From an uncultured bacterium (GTDB taxonomy: Bacteria; Actinomycetota; Actinomycetes; S36-B12; CAIKAW01), in the NCBI GenBank assembly GCA_903825575.1, contig CAIKAW010000046.1, positions 1 to 64,000 of the forward strand: a stretch of 64,000 nucleotides of DNA, in the 5' to 3' direction. Shown here piece by piece: positions 29,803 through 38,910 of this stretch (its first letter is position 1; each line of letters opens with the position of its first letter). Below the pieces are notes generated by a model. That model did not search any database and was not told the DNA's origin. It saw only the letters and a list, made by a program, of their open reading frames with translations. The translations under genes were made by a program, and so were the position numbers.

Positions 29803-29931
29803 GTCCACCTCCGAACCTCCGCGCCAATAGGTACCACGTTTGACAAGCCACACGTTGTATCTTGTCGGCACTGTTGCGTTTGGTCTCTGGTCGAGCCCGG
29901 CTCGGCAATTCGGCTCGTCGAGGGGGGCGCA

Positions 29932-31305
29932 ATGGCAATCAGTGTGCTGGACATCTTCAAGGTCGGCATCGGGCCCTCGTCATCTCACACGGTCGGGCCA
30001 ATGCGGGCGGCCCGGACTTTTGCGCTGGGCCTGGAGACCGAAGGCGTGTTGGGCGCGGTCGTTGCCGTCCGCGCTGAGTTGTTTGGTTCGCTGGGGGCGA
30101 CGGGCCATGGCCACGGGTCGCCTAAGGCCGTGGTGCTTGGGTTGATGGGTGCCCAGCCCGACCATGTCGACGTGGATCATGCCGAGACCGCGGTGCAGCA
30201 GGCCCGGGCAGCTGGGTCCTTAGCGTTGCTGGGGTCACACGAAATCACCTTCAATGTCGACGAAGACATCATCATGCACCGGCGCAAGTCGTTGCCTTTC
30301 CATCCCAACGGCATGACATTCGCCGCCTTCGACAGCGCCGGCAAAGTGTTGCGCGAGCGGACTTACTACTCGGTTGGCGGCGGATTCGTTGTCGACGAAG
30401 ATGCCGCTGGGGCAGAGCGAATCAAAGTCGACGATCGGGTAGTTGCCTATCCATATCGCACCGGGGATGAACTACTGGCGCACGCCAAAGCCTCCGGCCT
30501 GCCCATCAGTTCGATCATGTTGGCCAATGAGGCATCGTGGCGGCCGGAGAGCGAAACCCGGGTCGCACTCCTGAACATCTGGTCAGTTATGCAGGCGTGT
30601 GTCCAACGCGGCTATACAGCCGAAGGAGTGCTTCCGGGCTCGCTTAAGGTCCGTCGCCGAGCCCCCGCCGTACACCGGGCGTTGTCCAACGACCATGACG
30701 CGTTCGACCCACTGCACCAACTCGACTGGGTGAACCTGTTCGCCCTGTCGGTAAATGAAGAGAACGCCGCGGGTGGGCGGGTAGTGACGGCGCCCACCAA
30801 CGGTGCAGCCGGTGTAGTTCCAGCTGTCTTGCACTATTTCCGTCGGTTTGTTCGCCGTGCCGATGACGAGGGTGTGATTCGTTTTCTGCTCACCGCCGGT
30901 GCGATCGGGGCTATCTATTTGGAAACCGCCTCGATTTCTGGAGCCGAGGTTGGTTGCCAAGGCGAGGTTGGATCGGCTTGCTCGATGGCGGCAGCCGCGC
31001 TGTGCGAGGTACTCGGCGGTTCGGCGGCCCAGGTCGAGAACGCCGCTGAAATCGGCATGGAACACAATCTCGGGCTGACCTGCGACCCGGTAGGTGGGTT
31101 GGTGCAAATCCCTTGCATCGAGCGCAATGCCATGGGTGCGGTGAAAGCGATAAACGCCGCGCGCATGGCCCTAAGTGGCGACGGCAGTCACTTCGTCAGC
31201 CTTGACATGGTCATCAAGACGATGCGCCAGACCGGAATGGATATGAAGGTCATCTACAAGGAGACCTCGCGCGGTGGGCTGGCAGTAAACGTAATCGAAT
31301 GCTGA
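29932..31305 (+). CDS. sdaA: L-serine ammonia-lyase, single-chain iron-sulfur type
   Basis: [75 protein letters not shown]. Confidence 0.95.
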   Translation: MAISVLDIFKVGIGPSSSHTVGPMRAARTFALGLETEGVLGAVVAVRAELFGSLGATGHGHGSPKAVVLGLMGAQPDHVDVDHAETAVQQARAAGSLALLGSHEITFNVDEDIIMHRRKSLPFHPNGMTFAAFDSAGKVLRERTYYSVGGGFVVDEDAAGAERIKVDDRVVAYPYRTGDELLAHAKASGLPISSIMLANEASWRPESETRVALLNIWSVMQACVQRGYTAEGVLPGSLKVRRRAPAVHRALSNDHDAFDPLHQLDWVNLFALSVNEENAAGGRVVTAPTNGAAGVVPAVLHYFRRFVRRADDEGVIRFLLTAGAIGAIYLETASISGAEVGCQGEVGSACSMAAAALCEVLGGSAAQVENAAEIGMEHNLGLTCDPVGGLVQIPCIERNAMGAVKAINAARMALSGDGSHFVSLDMVIKTMRQTGMDMKVIYKETSRGGLAVNVIEC

Positions 31306-31319
31306 TCACCTAGTACAGC

Positions 31320-32282
31320 TCAATCGTCGCGGGCGGCCTCGTCCAGCAGTTGCTCAAAATGGGGACCGTCAAATTCTGAAACTGCCCGGTCGTACTTTTC
31401 CATGCCCCACTCCCAGAAATCGAAGTCAAGGGTGCTGGAGCCGTCCTGGATTGACGCCCATAGTGTCCATCCGTACTTGGACACCAGCCCGAGGAGTCGG
31501 GCCCGTGCAATTCGATTACGCAGGTGTCGGCCGTAGTACGCGGTTACTAGATGTTCAAGTTCGTTCAGGCCCAGGGTTGATTCGCTCCACACGTTGCCCA
31601 ACTCGAAGCAAGCGTCGTTGTTTCCGGAGTACTCATAGTCGATCAACCAAATCTTGTTCCCATCGTCAATGAAGTTTCCTGCCAGCAGATCGTTGTTGCA
31701 GGGCACGGTGCCGACGTCTTGCACCTTCAACGCTTCCCTTATACGAGCCACTTGTGGAAGGAATTCGTCGTATCGGGCGGGGAGCCGAAAGCCACGTTCG
31801 CGGACGGTGGCGTAGTAGCGGCTCTGGATTTGGAACATGTCGAAGTCGCCCTGGAACCGTGGTCCCTCGTGCAACTGTCGGCACGCGCGCGCTACCCGCG
31901 TTAGGTTCTGGTGGTCGGCTAGATCCTCGGCCGTGTAGGTGCGTCCCGGTAGGAACCCCACCACGAGCATTGCCTCGCCCGGCCGGTAGGCCACAACCGG
32001 TGCGCCCACCCCGGCGGTCGCCGCGGCGGCGCTGTTGTGGAACTCGGCATCTCGATCGATCGCAAGTAAGGCTCCGTCGCTGGAGTACAACCGCGCCACG
32101 AAACTTCCTGCCGGCGTGCTCACGCGCAGGTTTACGTTCGTGAGCCCACCGCTTAGCCGAACGACCTGACGTGGGAGTTCAGCCAGTTCCGGGACGCTGG
32201 CCAGCCGGTCGGCTACCGCGGCCTGTGGCCAAGGTAGGTCGGATGTGCCAAACCACGTGTCGCTGGCCGATGGGTGCATCAA
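31320..32282 (-). CDS. APH/choline-ethanolamine kinase family phosphotransferase
   Basis: VPCNNDLLAGNFI (HxDxxxxN-like variant), IWLIDYEYSGNNDACFELGNVWSE. Confidence 0.8.
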   Translation of the reverse strand: MMHPSASDTWFGTSDLPWPQAAVADRLASVPELAELPRQVVRLSGGLTNVNLRVSTPAGSFVARLYSSDGALLAIDRDAEFHNSAAAATAGVGAPVVAYRPGEAMLVVGFLPGRTYTAEDLADHQNLTRVARACRQLHEGPRFQGDFDMFQIQSRYYATVRERGFRLPARYDEFLPQVARIREALKVQDVGTVPCNNDLLAGNFIDDGNKIWLIDYEYSGNNDACFELGNVWSESTLGLNELEHLVTAYYGRHLRNRIARARLLGLVSKYGWTLWASIQDGSSTLDFDFWEWGMEKYDRAVSEFDGPHFEQLLDEAARDD

Positions 32283-32332
32283 GATGGCCTTTCAGGATCG
32301 GTTCGGCGATGTTAGACGCCAGCCGGGTTGTG

Positions 32333-32374
32333 GCCTAGACCCTTTTGAATCTTAGGTTCCTTTCGGTCTAGACC
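32333..32374. promoter_or_regulatory. Candidate paired GntR operator in the divergent kinase/GS promoter region
   Basis: GGCCTAGACC (32333-32342) and perfect GGTCTAGACC (32365-32374), 32 bp apart. Confidence 0.5.
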
Positions 32375-32453
32375 CTTCAGCGGTGGCACGCTAGGGTCCG
32401 ATCGATCCAACCAGTGCTCGGAGCGTTTCGAGCTGATTTGCGGGGGAGCAGGA

Positions 32454-33833
32454 ATGAGTGGACCAACCCATGCGGCCGCGCCGCTGACGATTGCCGAACT
32501 TACAGCCGACATTGAGTGCGGCCGCATCGACACGGTCATCGTTGCGATTACCGACATGCAGGGCCGAATCGTCGGCAAGCGCCTTCACGGGCAGTACTTC
32601 CTCGACGAGGTGATCGCTCATGGGACCGAGGGCTGCAACTACCTGCTCGCCGTAGACGTCGACATGAATACGGTCGAGGGCTATGCGATGTCCTCATGGT
32701 CCAGTGGTTACGGGGACTTCGTAATGAAGCCTGACTTCTCGACGCTTCGCCGAGTCCCTTGGCAGGAAGGCACCGCCCTAGTGCTCGCCGATGTGGAATG
32801 GCTCGATGGCACCCCCGTGGTGGCATCGCCGCGCCAGATCTTGCGCCGCCAACTTGACCGTCTCGATGCGGCCGGAATGAAAGCTTTCGTCGGCACCGAG
32901 CTTGAGTTCATCGTCTTCCAGGACACCTACGAGGAAGCTTGGGAGGGCGGGTACCGCAATCTGACTCCCGTCAATCAGTACAACGTTGACTATTCGATTC
33001 TGGGTACTTCACGTGTCGAACCGTTGCTTCGCAGCCTGCGCCTGAACATGTCTGCTGCTGGCTTGTATGTCGAATCCGCGAAGGGTGAGTGCAACTTCGG
33101 CCAGCACGAAATCGCATTCAAGTACACAGATGCGCTCGGGACCTGCGACAACCACGTGGTCTACAAGAACGGTGCCAAGGAAATCGCGTCGGATATGGGT
33201 GTGGCTCTCACATTCATGGCTAAGTACAACGAACGTGAAGGCAATTCCTGTCACATCCATTTGTCTTTCCGTGGCACCGACGGATCGATGGTGATGACCT
33301 CGGACGCGGATTCGGAGCATGGGCTGTCGGAACTGGGTCGGGCGTTTATCGCCGGCCAGATCGAGCACATGAAGGAAATCACGTTGCTGTTTGCTCCGAA
33401 CATCAACTCGTACAAGCGCTACGTCGCCGGATCGTTTGCTCCCACAGCTATCCAGTGGGGCCGAGACAATCGCACATGTGCATTTCGACTAGTCGGACGC
33501 GGCCCGTCGCTACGTCTGGAGAACCGGGTCCCAGGCGGCGATGTGAATCCCTATCTGGCCGTGGCAGGAATGGTGGCTGCCGGGCTTGACGGAATCGAGC
33601 GCCACTTGGATCCAGGTCCCGACAACGCAGGCAATGCCTACAAAAGCGATGCGGAAAGGGTCCCCGACACGCTGGCCGGCGCCTTGGCGCTCTGGGAAGG
33701 AAGCGACTGGGTGCGCAAGACCTTTGGCGAAGAAGTCCAGGCCCATTACGCGAACATGGCCCGGGTAGAGATCAACGCATTCGCTCGTTCGGTCACTGAC
33801 TGGGAGCGCTACCGCAACTTCGAAAGGTTCTAA
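32454..33833 (+). CDS. Glutamine synthetase-like gamma-glutamyl-amine ligase (PuuA/GlnA3/GlnA4 type)
   Basis: GS fold motifs (CHIHLSF, RLVGRGPSLRLENRVPGGDVNPYLAVAGM); C-terminus lacks the canonical NLYxLPPE adenylylation loop. Confidence 0.88.
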   Translation: MSGPTHAAAPLTIAELTADIECGRIDTVIVAITDMQGRIVGKRLHGQYFLDEVIAHGTEGCNYLLAVDVDMNTVEGYAMSSWSSGYGDFVMKPDFSTLRRVPWQEGTALVLADVEWLDGTPVVASPRQILRRQLDRLDAAGMKAFVGTELEFIVFQDTYEEAWEGGYRNLTPVNQYNVDYSILGTSRVEPLLRSLRLNMSAAGLYVESAKGECNFGQHEIAFKYTDALGTCDNHVVYKNGAKEIASDMGVALTFMAKYNEREGNSCHIHLSFRGTDGSMVMTSDADSEHGLSELGRAFIAGQIEHMKEITLLFAPNINSYKRYVAGSFAPTAIQWGRDNRTCAFRLVGRGPSLRLENRVPGGDVNPYLAVAGMVAAGLDGIERHLDPGPDNAGNAYKSDAERVPDTLAGALALWEGSDWVRKTFGEEVQAHYANMARVEINAFARSVTDWERYRNFERF

Positions 33834-33836
33834 AGA

Positions 33837-35201
33837 ATGAGCACCGCATTTGATGTCATTAACCCGGCGACCGAGGAAGTCGTGGCGAGCGTTCCCGGCG
33901 CCGACGCAGCCGAGACCGACGCGATCATTGCCAAAGCTGCCAAGGCTTTTGAGTCCTGGCGCCAAGTTGCCCCGGGTGATCGGGCCCGCCTGCTTCGACG
34001 GTTCGCGGCTGTCGTCGACGATCACATCGACGAACTCGCACAGCTTGAGGTGCGAAATTCCGGCCACACAATCGGCAACGCCCGTTGGGAAGCTGGCAAT
34101 GTCCGCGACGTGCTGAACTACTACGCAGGCGCCCCCGAACGACTTTTCGGTAAGCAGATTCCGGTCGGTGGTGGCATCGACGTAACGTTTAAGGAACCAC
34201 TGGGCGTTGTCGGAATCATCGTGCCGTGGAACTTCCCGATGCCGATTGCTGGCTGGGGTTTTGGACCCGCACTCGCTGCTGGGAACACAGTCGTACTAAA
34301 GCCCGCTGAGCTAACTCCACTGAGTGCAGTGCGCTTAGGCGAACTCGCACTTGAAGCTGGCATCCCTGAGGGTGTCTTCAACGTCATAACTGGCAAGGGC
34401 TCGATCGTGGGTGCTCGCTTCGTTGAGCATCCGGCCGTCCGCAAGGTCGTCTTCACCGGATCGACCGACGTCGGCAAAGGCGTTATGCGCGGCTGCGCCG
34501 ATCAGGTCAAGCGCGTCACTCTCGAACTCGGAGGCAAGAGCGCCAATATCGTGTTCGCCGATTCTGACCTCGAAAAGGCGGCCGCTAGTGCTCCGTATGG
34601 CGTCTTCGACAACGCCGGTCAAGACTGCTGTGCTCGGTCGCGGATCTTGGTTCAGCGCAGCGTTTTCGACAAGTTCATGGCCCTTCTCGAGCCAGCAGTC
34701 AAGGGAGTTCGCGTCGAGGACCCGAACCTAGCTACAGCCGAGATGGGTCCGCTGATCTCGCGCAAGCAGTTCGATTCGGTGGCGGCGTATGTGCCGGCAG
34801 ATGCCAATGTCGCGTTCCGCGGGGAGATCCCTTCCGGACCCGGCTACTGGTTCCCGGCCACCGTCCTCATCGCCAGCGGCGCCGACGATCGGGCATGGCG
34901 CGAGGAAATCTTCGGCCCAGTGGTCAGCGTGTTGCCGTTCGAAGACGAGGCCGATGCAATTCGACTGGCGAACGACAGCGAATACGGCCTGTCGGGTTCG
35001 ATCTGGACGCGCGATGTAGCTCGGGCTTTCCGGGTCGCTCGCGGGGTGGACAGCGGCAACCTGAGCATTAACAGCCATTCCTCAGTGCGCTACTGGACGC
35101 CCTTCGGTGGCTTCAAGCAAAGCGGTTTGGGCCGCGAGCTTGGCCCAGATGCTCTCGATGCGTTCACCGAAACCAAGAATGTCTTCCTGACCACAGACTG
35201 A
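33837..35201 (+). CDS. Aldehyde dehydrogenase (NAD-dependent)
   Basis: VPWNFPMPIAGWGFGPALAAGNTVVLKPAELTPLSA, LELGGKSANIVFADSDL, NAGQDCCARSRILVQ. Confidence 0.93.
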   Translation: MSTAFDVINPATEEVVASVPGADAAETDAIIAKAAKAFESWRQVAPGDRARLLRRFAAVVDDHIDELAQLEVRNSGHTIGNARWEAGNVRDVLNYYAGAPERLFGKQIPVGGGIDVTFKEPLGVVGIIVPWNFPMPIAGWGFGPALAAGNTVVLKPAELTPLSAVRLGELALEAGIPEGVFNVITGKGSIVGARFVEHPAVRKVVFTGSTDVGKGVMRGCADQVKRVTLELGGKSANIVFADSDLEKAAASAPYGVFDNAGQDCCARSRILVQRSVFDKFMALLEPAVKGVRVEDPNLATAEMGPLISRKQFDSVAAYVPADANVAFRGEIPSGPGYWFPATVLIASGADDRAWREEIFGPVVSVLPFEDEADAIRLANDSEYGLSGSIWTRDVARAFRVARGVDSGNLSINSHSSVRYWTPFGGFKQSGLGRELGPDALDAFTETKNVFLTTD

Positions 35202-35229
35202 TCAAGCACCACCTGACAAAGGAGTAGCA

Positions 35230-35994
35230 GTGGATCGACTGGAGGGTCGCGTCGCCGTAATCACTGGCGCCGGCAGTGGAATCGGACAGGCCAGTGCCCG
35301 ACGTCTCGCGGCCGAGGGCGCCAAGGTTGTCGTCGTCGACATGAACGCCGAGAGCGGAAACGCCGTGGCGACCGAAGTGGGCGGAATCTTCGTCCAAGCC
35401 AACGTCACTGATGCCGACGACGTGGCGCGGATGTATCGCACAGCGTTCGAGACCTTCGGCTCAGTCGATATCGCGTTCAACAATGCCGGTATTTCCCCGC
35501 CCGACGACGATTCCATTCTCCTGACTGGGATTGACGCCTGGCGCCGAGTTCAGGAAGTCAACCTCACCTCGGTTTTCCTGTGCTGCAAGGAGGTTCTGCC
35601 CTACATGCAAGGGCAGGGCAAGGGTTCGATCATCAACACGGCCTCCTTCGTTGCGACGCTTGGTGCGGCCACGTCTCAAATCTCGTACACGGCATCCAAG
35701 GGTGGCGTGCTTGCAATGACACGTGAACTTGGTGTGCAGTTTGCGCGCGAAGGCATCCGCATTAACGCGCTCTCTCCCGGACCAGTGAACACTCCTTTGT
35801 TGATCGAGTTGTTCGCAAAGGACCCGGCACGAGCGGCGCGTCGGTTGGTTCACATCCCGATGGGCCGGTTTGCTGATGCCACCGAAATCGCGGCGGCTGT
35901 GGCATTCCTCGCCTCGGACGACTCCAGTTTCATGACGGCGTCGAACTTCTTGGTCGACGGCGGAATCAGCGGGGCTTACACAACCCCTGAGTAG
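35230..35994 (+). CDS. SDR family oxidoreductase
   Basis: VAVITGAGSGIGQASARRLAAEGAKVVVVD, FNNAGISPP, YTASKGGVLAMTRELGVQF. Confidence 0.93.
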   Translation: MDRLEGRVAVITGAGSGIGQASARRLAAEGAKVVVVDMNAESGNAVATEVGGIFVQANVTDADDVARMYRTAFETFGSVDIAFNNAGISPPDDDSILLTGIDAWRRVQEVNLTSVFLCCKEVLPYMQGQGKGSIINTASFVATLGAATSQISYTASKGGVLAMTRELGVQFAREGIRINALSPGPVNTPLLIELFAKDPARAARRLVHIPMGRFADATEIAAAVAFLASDDSSFMTASNFLVDGGISGAYTTPE

Positions 35995-36000
35995 GCGCGA

Positions 36001-36693
36001 TCAGTTTCGGCGGCAAGCCGCTACGAACGCGGAGAAGATTCGCAGATCGTTCATCACCTCGGGGTGCCATTGCACCCCGAGGATGAACGGCTCGCTCGGG
36101 TCTTCACAGACTTCAATACTCTCGTCCGAGGCCCAGCCAGTCGCGGTCAAAGTCCCGGCGTCGGCGACTGCCTGGTGATGCGAAGAGTTCACGACAGTGT
36201 CTGTGGTCTCCAAGATCTGCGCGATCAAGGAGCCTTGACTGAAGTGGGCGCGGTGCTCATTGAATGTTCCGGGCACATCGCGATGCAGGGTCCCGACCTG
36301 GTCGGGCAGGTGCTGCTCGAGTCGCCCGCCGTGGGCTACAGCCATCACTTGGAGTCCGCGGCAGATGCCCAATACCGGCAGGTTTAGTTCGCGGGCCCGT
36401 TTGTAGAGGGCCAATTCCGAAGCGTCGCGGGAGGTTCGTGGGGTATCTGTGTGCGGTCCAGGGGTGGCCGAATACCGGGCCGGATCGATATCGGCCCCTC
36501 CGACGAGCAGCAATCCATCGACTCGCTCCAAAGCGGATAGATCGTCCGCATTAGGCGGCAGCAAGACCGGCGTGCCGCCCGCTTCGATGCATTTGTCTAG
36601 GTACTCATGAGGCACGAGCGCTGCCGGCTTCTCCCAAGCGCCCCACTTGGCTGGCTCGAGGTAACTCGTAATGGCGATTACCGGACGGCTCAT
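36001..36693 (-). CDS. Gamma-glutamyl-gamma-aminobutyrate hydrolase-like (PuuD, C26)
   Basis: GLLLVGGADIDPARY, LPVLGICRGLQVMAVAHGGRLEQHLPDQVG, ILGVQWHPE. Confidence 0.9.
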   Translation of the reverse strand: MSRPVIAITSYLEPAKWGAWEKPAALVPHEYLDKCIEAGGTPVLLPPNADDLSALERVDGLLLVGGADIDPARYSATPGPHTDTPRTSRDASELALYKRARELNLPVLGICRGLQVMAVAHGGRLEQHLPDQVGTLHRDVPGTFNEHRAHFSQGSLIAQILETTDTVVNSSHHQAVADAGTLTATGWASDESIEVCEDPSEPFILGVQWHPEVMNDLRIFSAFVAACRRN

Positions 36694-36862
36694 GGTCAGA
36701 TTCTCGCAGGCCAATTGGGGGGATTACCTGCAGGTTCTCCGCATTTCGGTACCCGGTCATGAAACTGTTGCGCTGTGCGCGGTCCGATGTGCCGACGACA
36801 GGTACGTGGACCTACCCACGTATGATTCGTCACTGTTGTCGATGCACGGGGAGGGGTCGAAA

Positions 36863-37348
36863 GTGACCTGCGGGCGTGCGTTGACTCCTTACTCAGCCGA
36901 GGCAGCCCTTGCGGTAATCCGCGAGCACGCTGGCCTACGTGGTCCGCTGTTGCCGGTGTTGCATGCACTAGTCAAGACATTCGGTTACCTGGACCCGTCC
37001 GCCGTCCCACTTGTTGCGGCTGAACTGAATTTGTCCAGGGCCGATGTCCATGGCGTTGTGACCTTCTATCACGACTTCCGCACGACTCCTGCGGCCACGC
37101 ACGAGATTCGGATTTGCCGCGCCGAGGCCTGCCAGTCGGTCGGTGGCGAAGCGCTGGTGGCCAGCGCCAGTGCCAAGCTTGGAGTACCCGTTGGCTCAAC
37201 GCAGGGTCCGATTGCGTTGACCGAGGTGTTCTGCCTGGGATTGTGTGGGCTGGCTCCGGCCGCACAGATCGACGGCCAGCCGGTTGGTCGACTTGATCAA
37301 TCACAGTTGGCCGGGCTCATTGACGGATTGCAGGCAAGCACCGCATGA
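36863..37348 (+). CDS. fdsG: NAD-dependent formate dehydrogenase gamma subunit (NuoE-like)
   Basis: GPLLPVLHALVKTFGYLDPSAVPLVAAELNLSRADVHGVVTFYHDFR; [2Fe-2S] cysteines CRAEAC...CLGLC; GTG start with GGGGAGGGG SD. Confidence 0.9.
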   Translation: MTCGRALTPYSAEAALAVIREHAGLRGPLLPVLHALVKTFGYLDPSAVPLVAAELNLSRADVHGVVTFYHDFRTTPAATHEIRICRAEACQSVGGEALVASASAKLGVPVGSTQGPIALTEVFCLGLCGLAPAAQIDGQPVGRLDQSQLAGLIDGLQASTA

Positions 37349-38910
37349 CCGTTGTATACGTGCCGGGAGATTCCGGGGCTCGTTCGGTTGGCGCTGACGC
37401 GGTCGCCAACGCGCTAGTCGCCAAGGCGGCTGAGCGCGGACTTGATGTCACCGTGATCCGAAATGGGTCCCGCGGAATGCTTTGGCTGGAGCCGCTGGTT
37501 GAGGTTGTAACCGAGGCAGGCCGCGTTGGCTACGGCAGCGTTGCTGCTGCGGAGATCGACGAACTTCTCGCGGCCGGCATGCTTGTTGGCGCTGCTTCGC
37601 CAAACTGCATCGGCATCGTCGATGAACTCGATTGGCTCACGAAGCAAGAGCGTTTCACTTTCGCGCGAGTGGGTGTCACCGATCCGCTTTCGCTAGCGGA
37701 CTACGAAGCTCACGGCGGCCTAGTCGGCCTGCGGCGCGCCATCGAACTCACCCCGACCGAGGTTGTAGCGGCGGTGTTGGAGTCTGGATTGCGCGGACGT
37801 GGTGGTGCGGGCTTCCCGGCCGGCATCAAATGGCGCACCGTGCTCGAGACCGAAAGCCCGACGAAGTTCGTCGTAATCAACGCCGATGAGGGCGACAGCG
37901 GTACCTACGCCGACCGCATGCTGCTTGAGGGAGATCCGTTCCTTCTAATCGAAGGTTGCGTGATCGCGGGCCTTTCAGTTCGGGCTGAATTCGGGTTCGT
38001 CTACATCCGTTCTGAGTACCCAGATGCGATCGCTACTTTCAACCGCGCGCTGGACGTAGCCCGCGCTGCCGGATGGCTTGGTGCTGACATCCTCGGGTCA
38101 GGTCGCGCATTCGATTTGGAAGTCCGGGTTGGCGCCGGCGCCTACATTTGTGGCGAAGAAACTTCGCTACTCGAGAGCATCGAAGGCCGTCGTCCGGTCG
38201 TTCGTTCCAAGCCCCCGTTGCCTGCGATCGAAGGCCTTTTCGGGCAGCCGACTCTGGTCAACAACGTTCTGACCGTGGCCGCCGTTCCGTTCGTGCTGGC
38301 TAACGGGGCTGCGGCTTACCAAGAGCTCGGTATGGGGCGCTCCCGCGGAACTCAGGTATTCCAACTGGCGGGCAATGTTGCTCGACCCGGCATCGTCGAA
38401 CTGGCCTTCGGCGTCAGCGTCGACGAACTGGTCAACACCTTCGGAGGCGGCACTCGCACCGGACGCCCGGTCCATGCCGTTCAGGTCGGCGGCCCGCTTG
38501 GCGCCTACCTACCGGTAGAGCAACTTTCGTTGCCGATGGACTATGAAGCGCTCCTGGCTGCCGGCGCGATGCTGGGCCACGGCGGCATTGTCGTCTTCGA
38601 TGACGGAGCCGACATGTGGGCGCAGGCCCGTTTTGCGATGTCCTTCTGTGCGGCCGAGTCTTGTGGCAAGTGCACACCCTGCCGAATCGGTGCTGTTCGC
38701 GGAGTCGAAGTAATCGACCGCATTTCCCAAGGCACCGACGTTGCGGCAAACCTTGTTTTGCTTGAGGATCTATGCGAACTAATGACCGACGGATCGCTCT
38801 GCGCGCTCGGAGGGCTTACTCCGCTGCCGGTCCGAAGCGTGTTGCGTCATTTCTCGTCTGCCGTGCCCGCTAGCCCGACGCCGGTCGGTCCGTCTGGAGG
38901 ATCCCGATGA
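37345..38910 (+). CDS. fdsB: NAD-dependent formate dehydrogenase beta subunit (NuoF-like)
   Basis: GLRGRGGAGFPAGIKW, NADEGDSGTYADRMLLEGDP, CGEETSLLESIEG, SCGKCTPCRIG. Confidence 0.94.
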   Translation: MTVVYVPGDSGARSVGADAVANALVAKAAERGLDVTVIRNGSRGMLWLEPLVEVVTEAGRVGYGSVAAAEIDELLAAGMLVGAASPNCIGIVDELDWLTKQERFTFARVGVTDPLSLADYEAHGGLVGLRRAIELTPTEVVAAVLESGLRGRGGAGFPAGIKWRTVLETESPTKFVVINADEGDSGTYADRMLLEGDPFLLIEGCVIAGLSVRAEFGFVYIRSEYPDAIATFNRALDVARAAGWLGADILGSGRAFDLEVRVGAGAYICGEETSLLESIEGRRPVVRSKPPLPAIEGLFGQPTLVNNVLTVAAVPFVLANGAAAYQELGMGRSRGTQVFQLAGNVARPGIVELAFGVSVDELVNTFGGGTRTGRPVHAVQVGGPLGAYLPVEQLSLPMDYEALLAAGAMLGHGGIVVFDDGADMWAQARFAMSFCAAESCGKCTPCRIGAVRGVEVIDRISQGTDVAANLVLLEDLCELMTDGSLCALGGLTPLPVRSVLRHFSSAVPASPTPVGPSGGSR

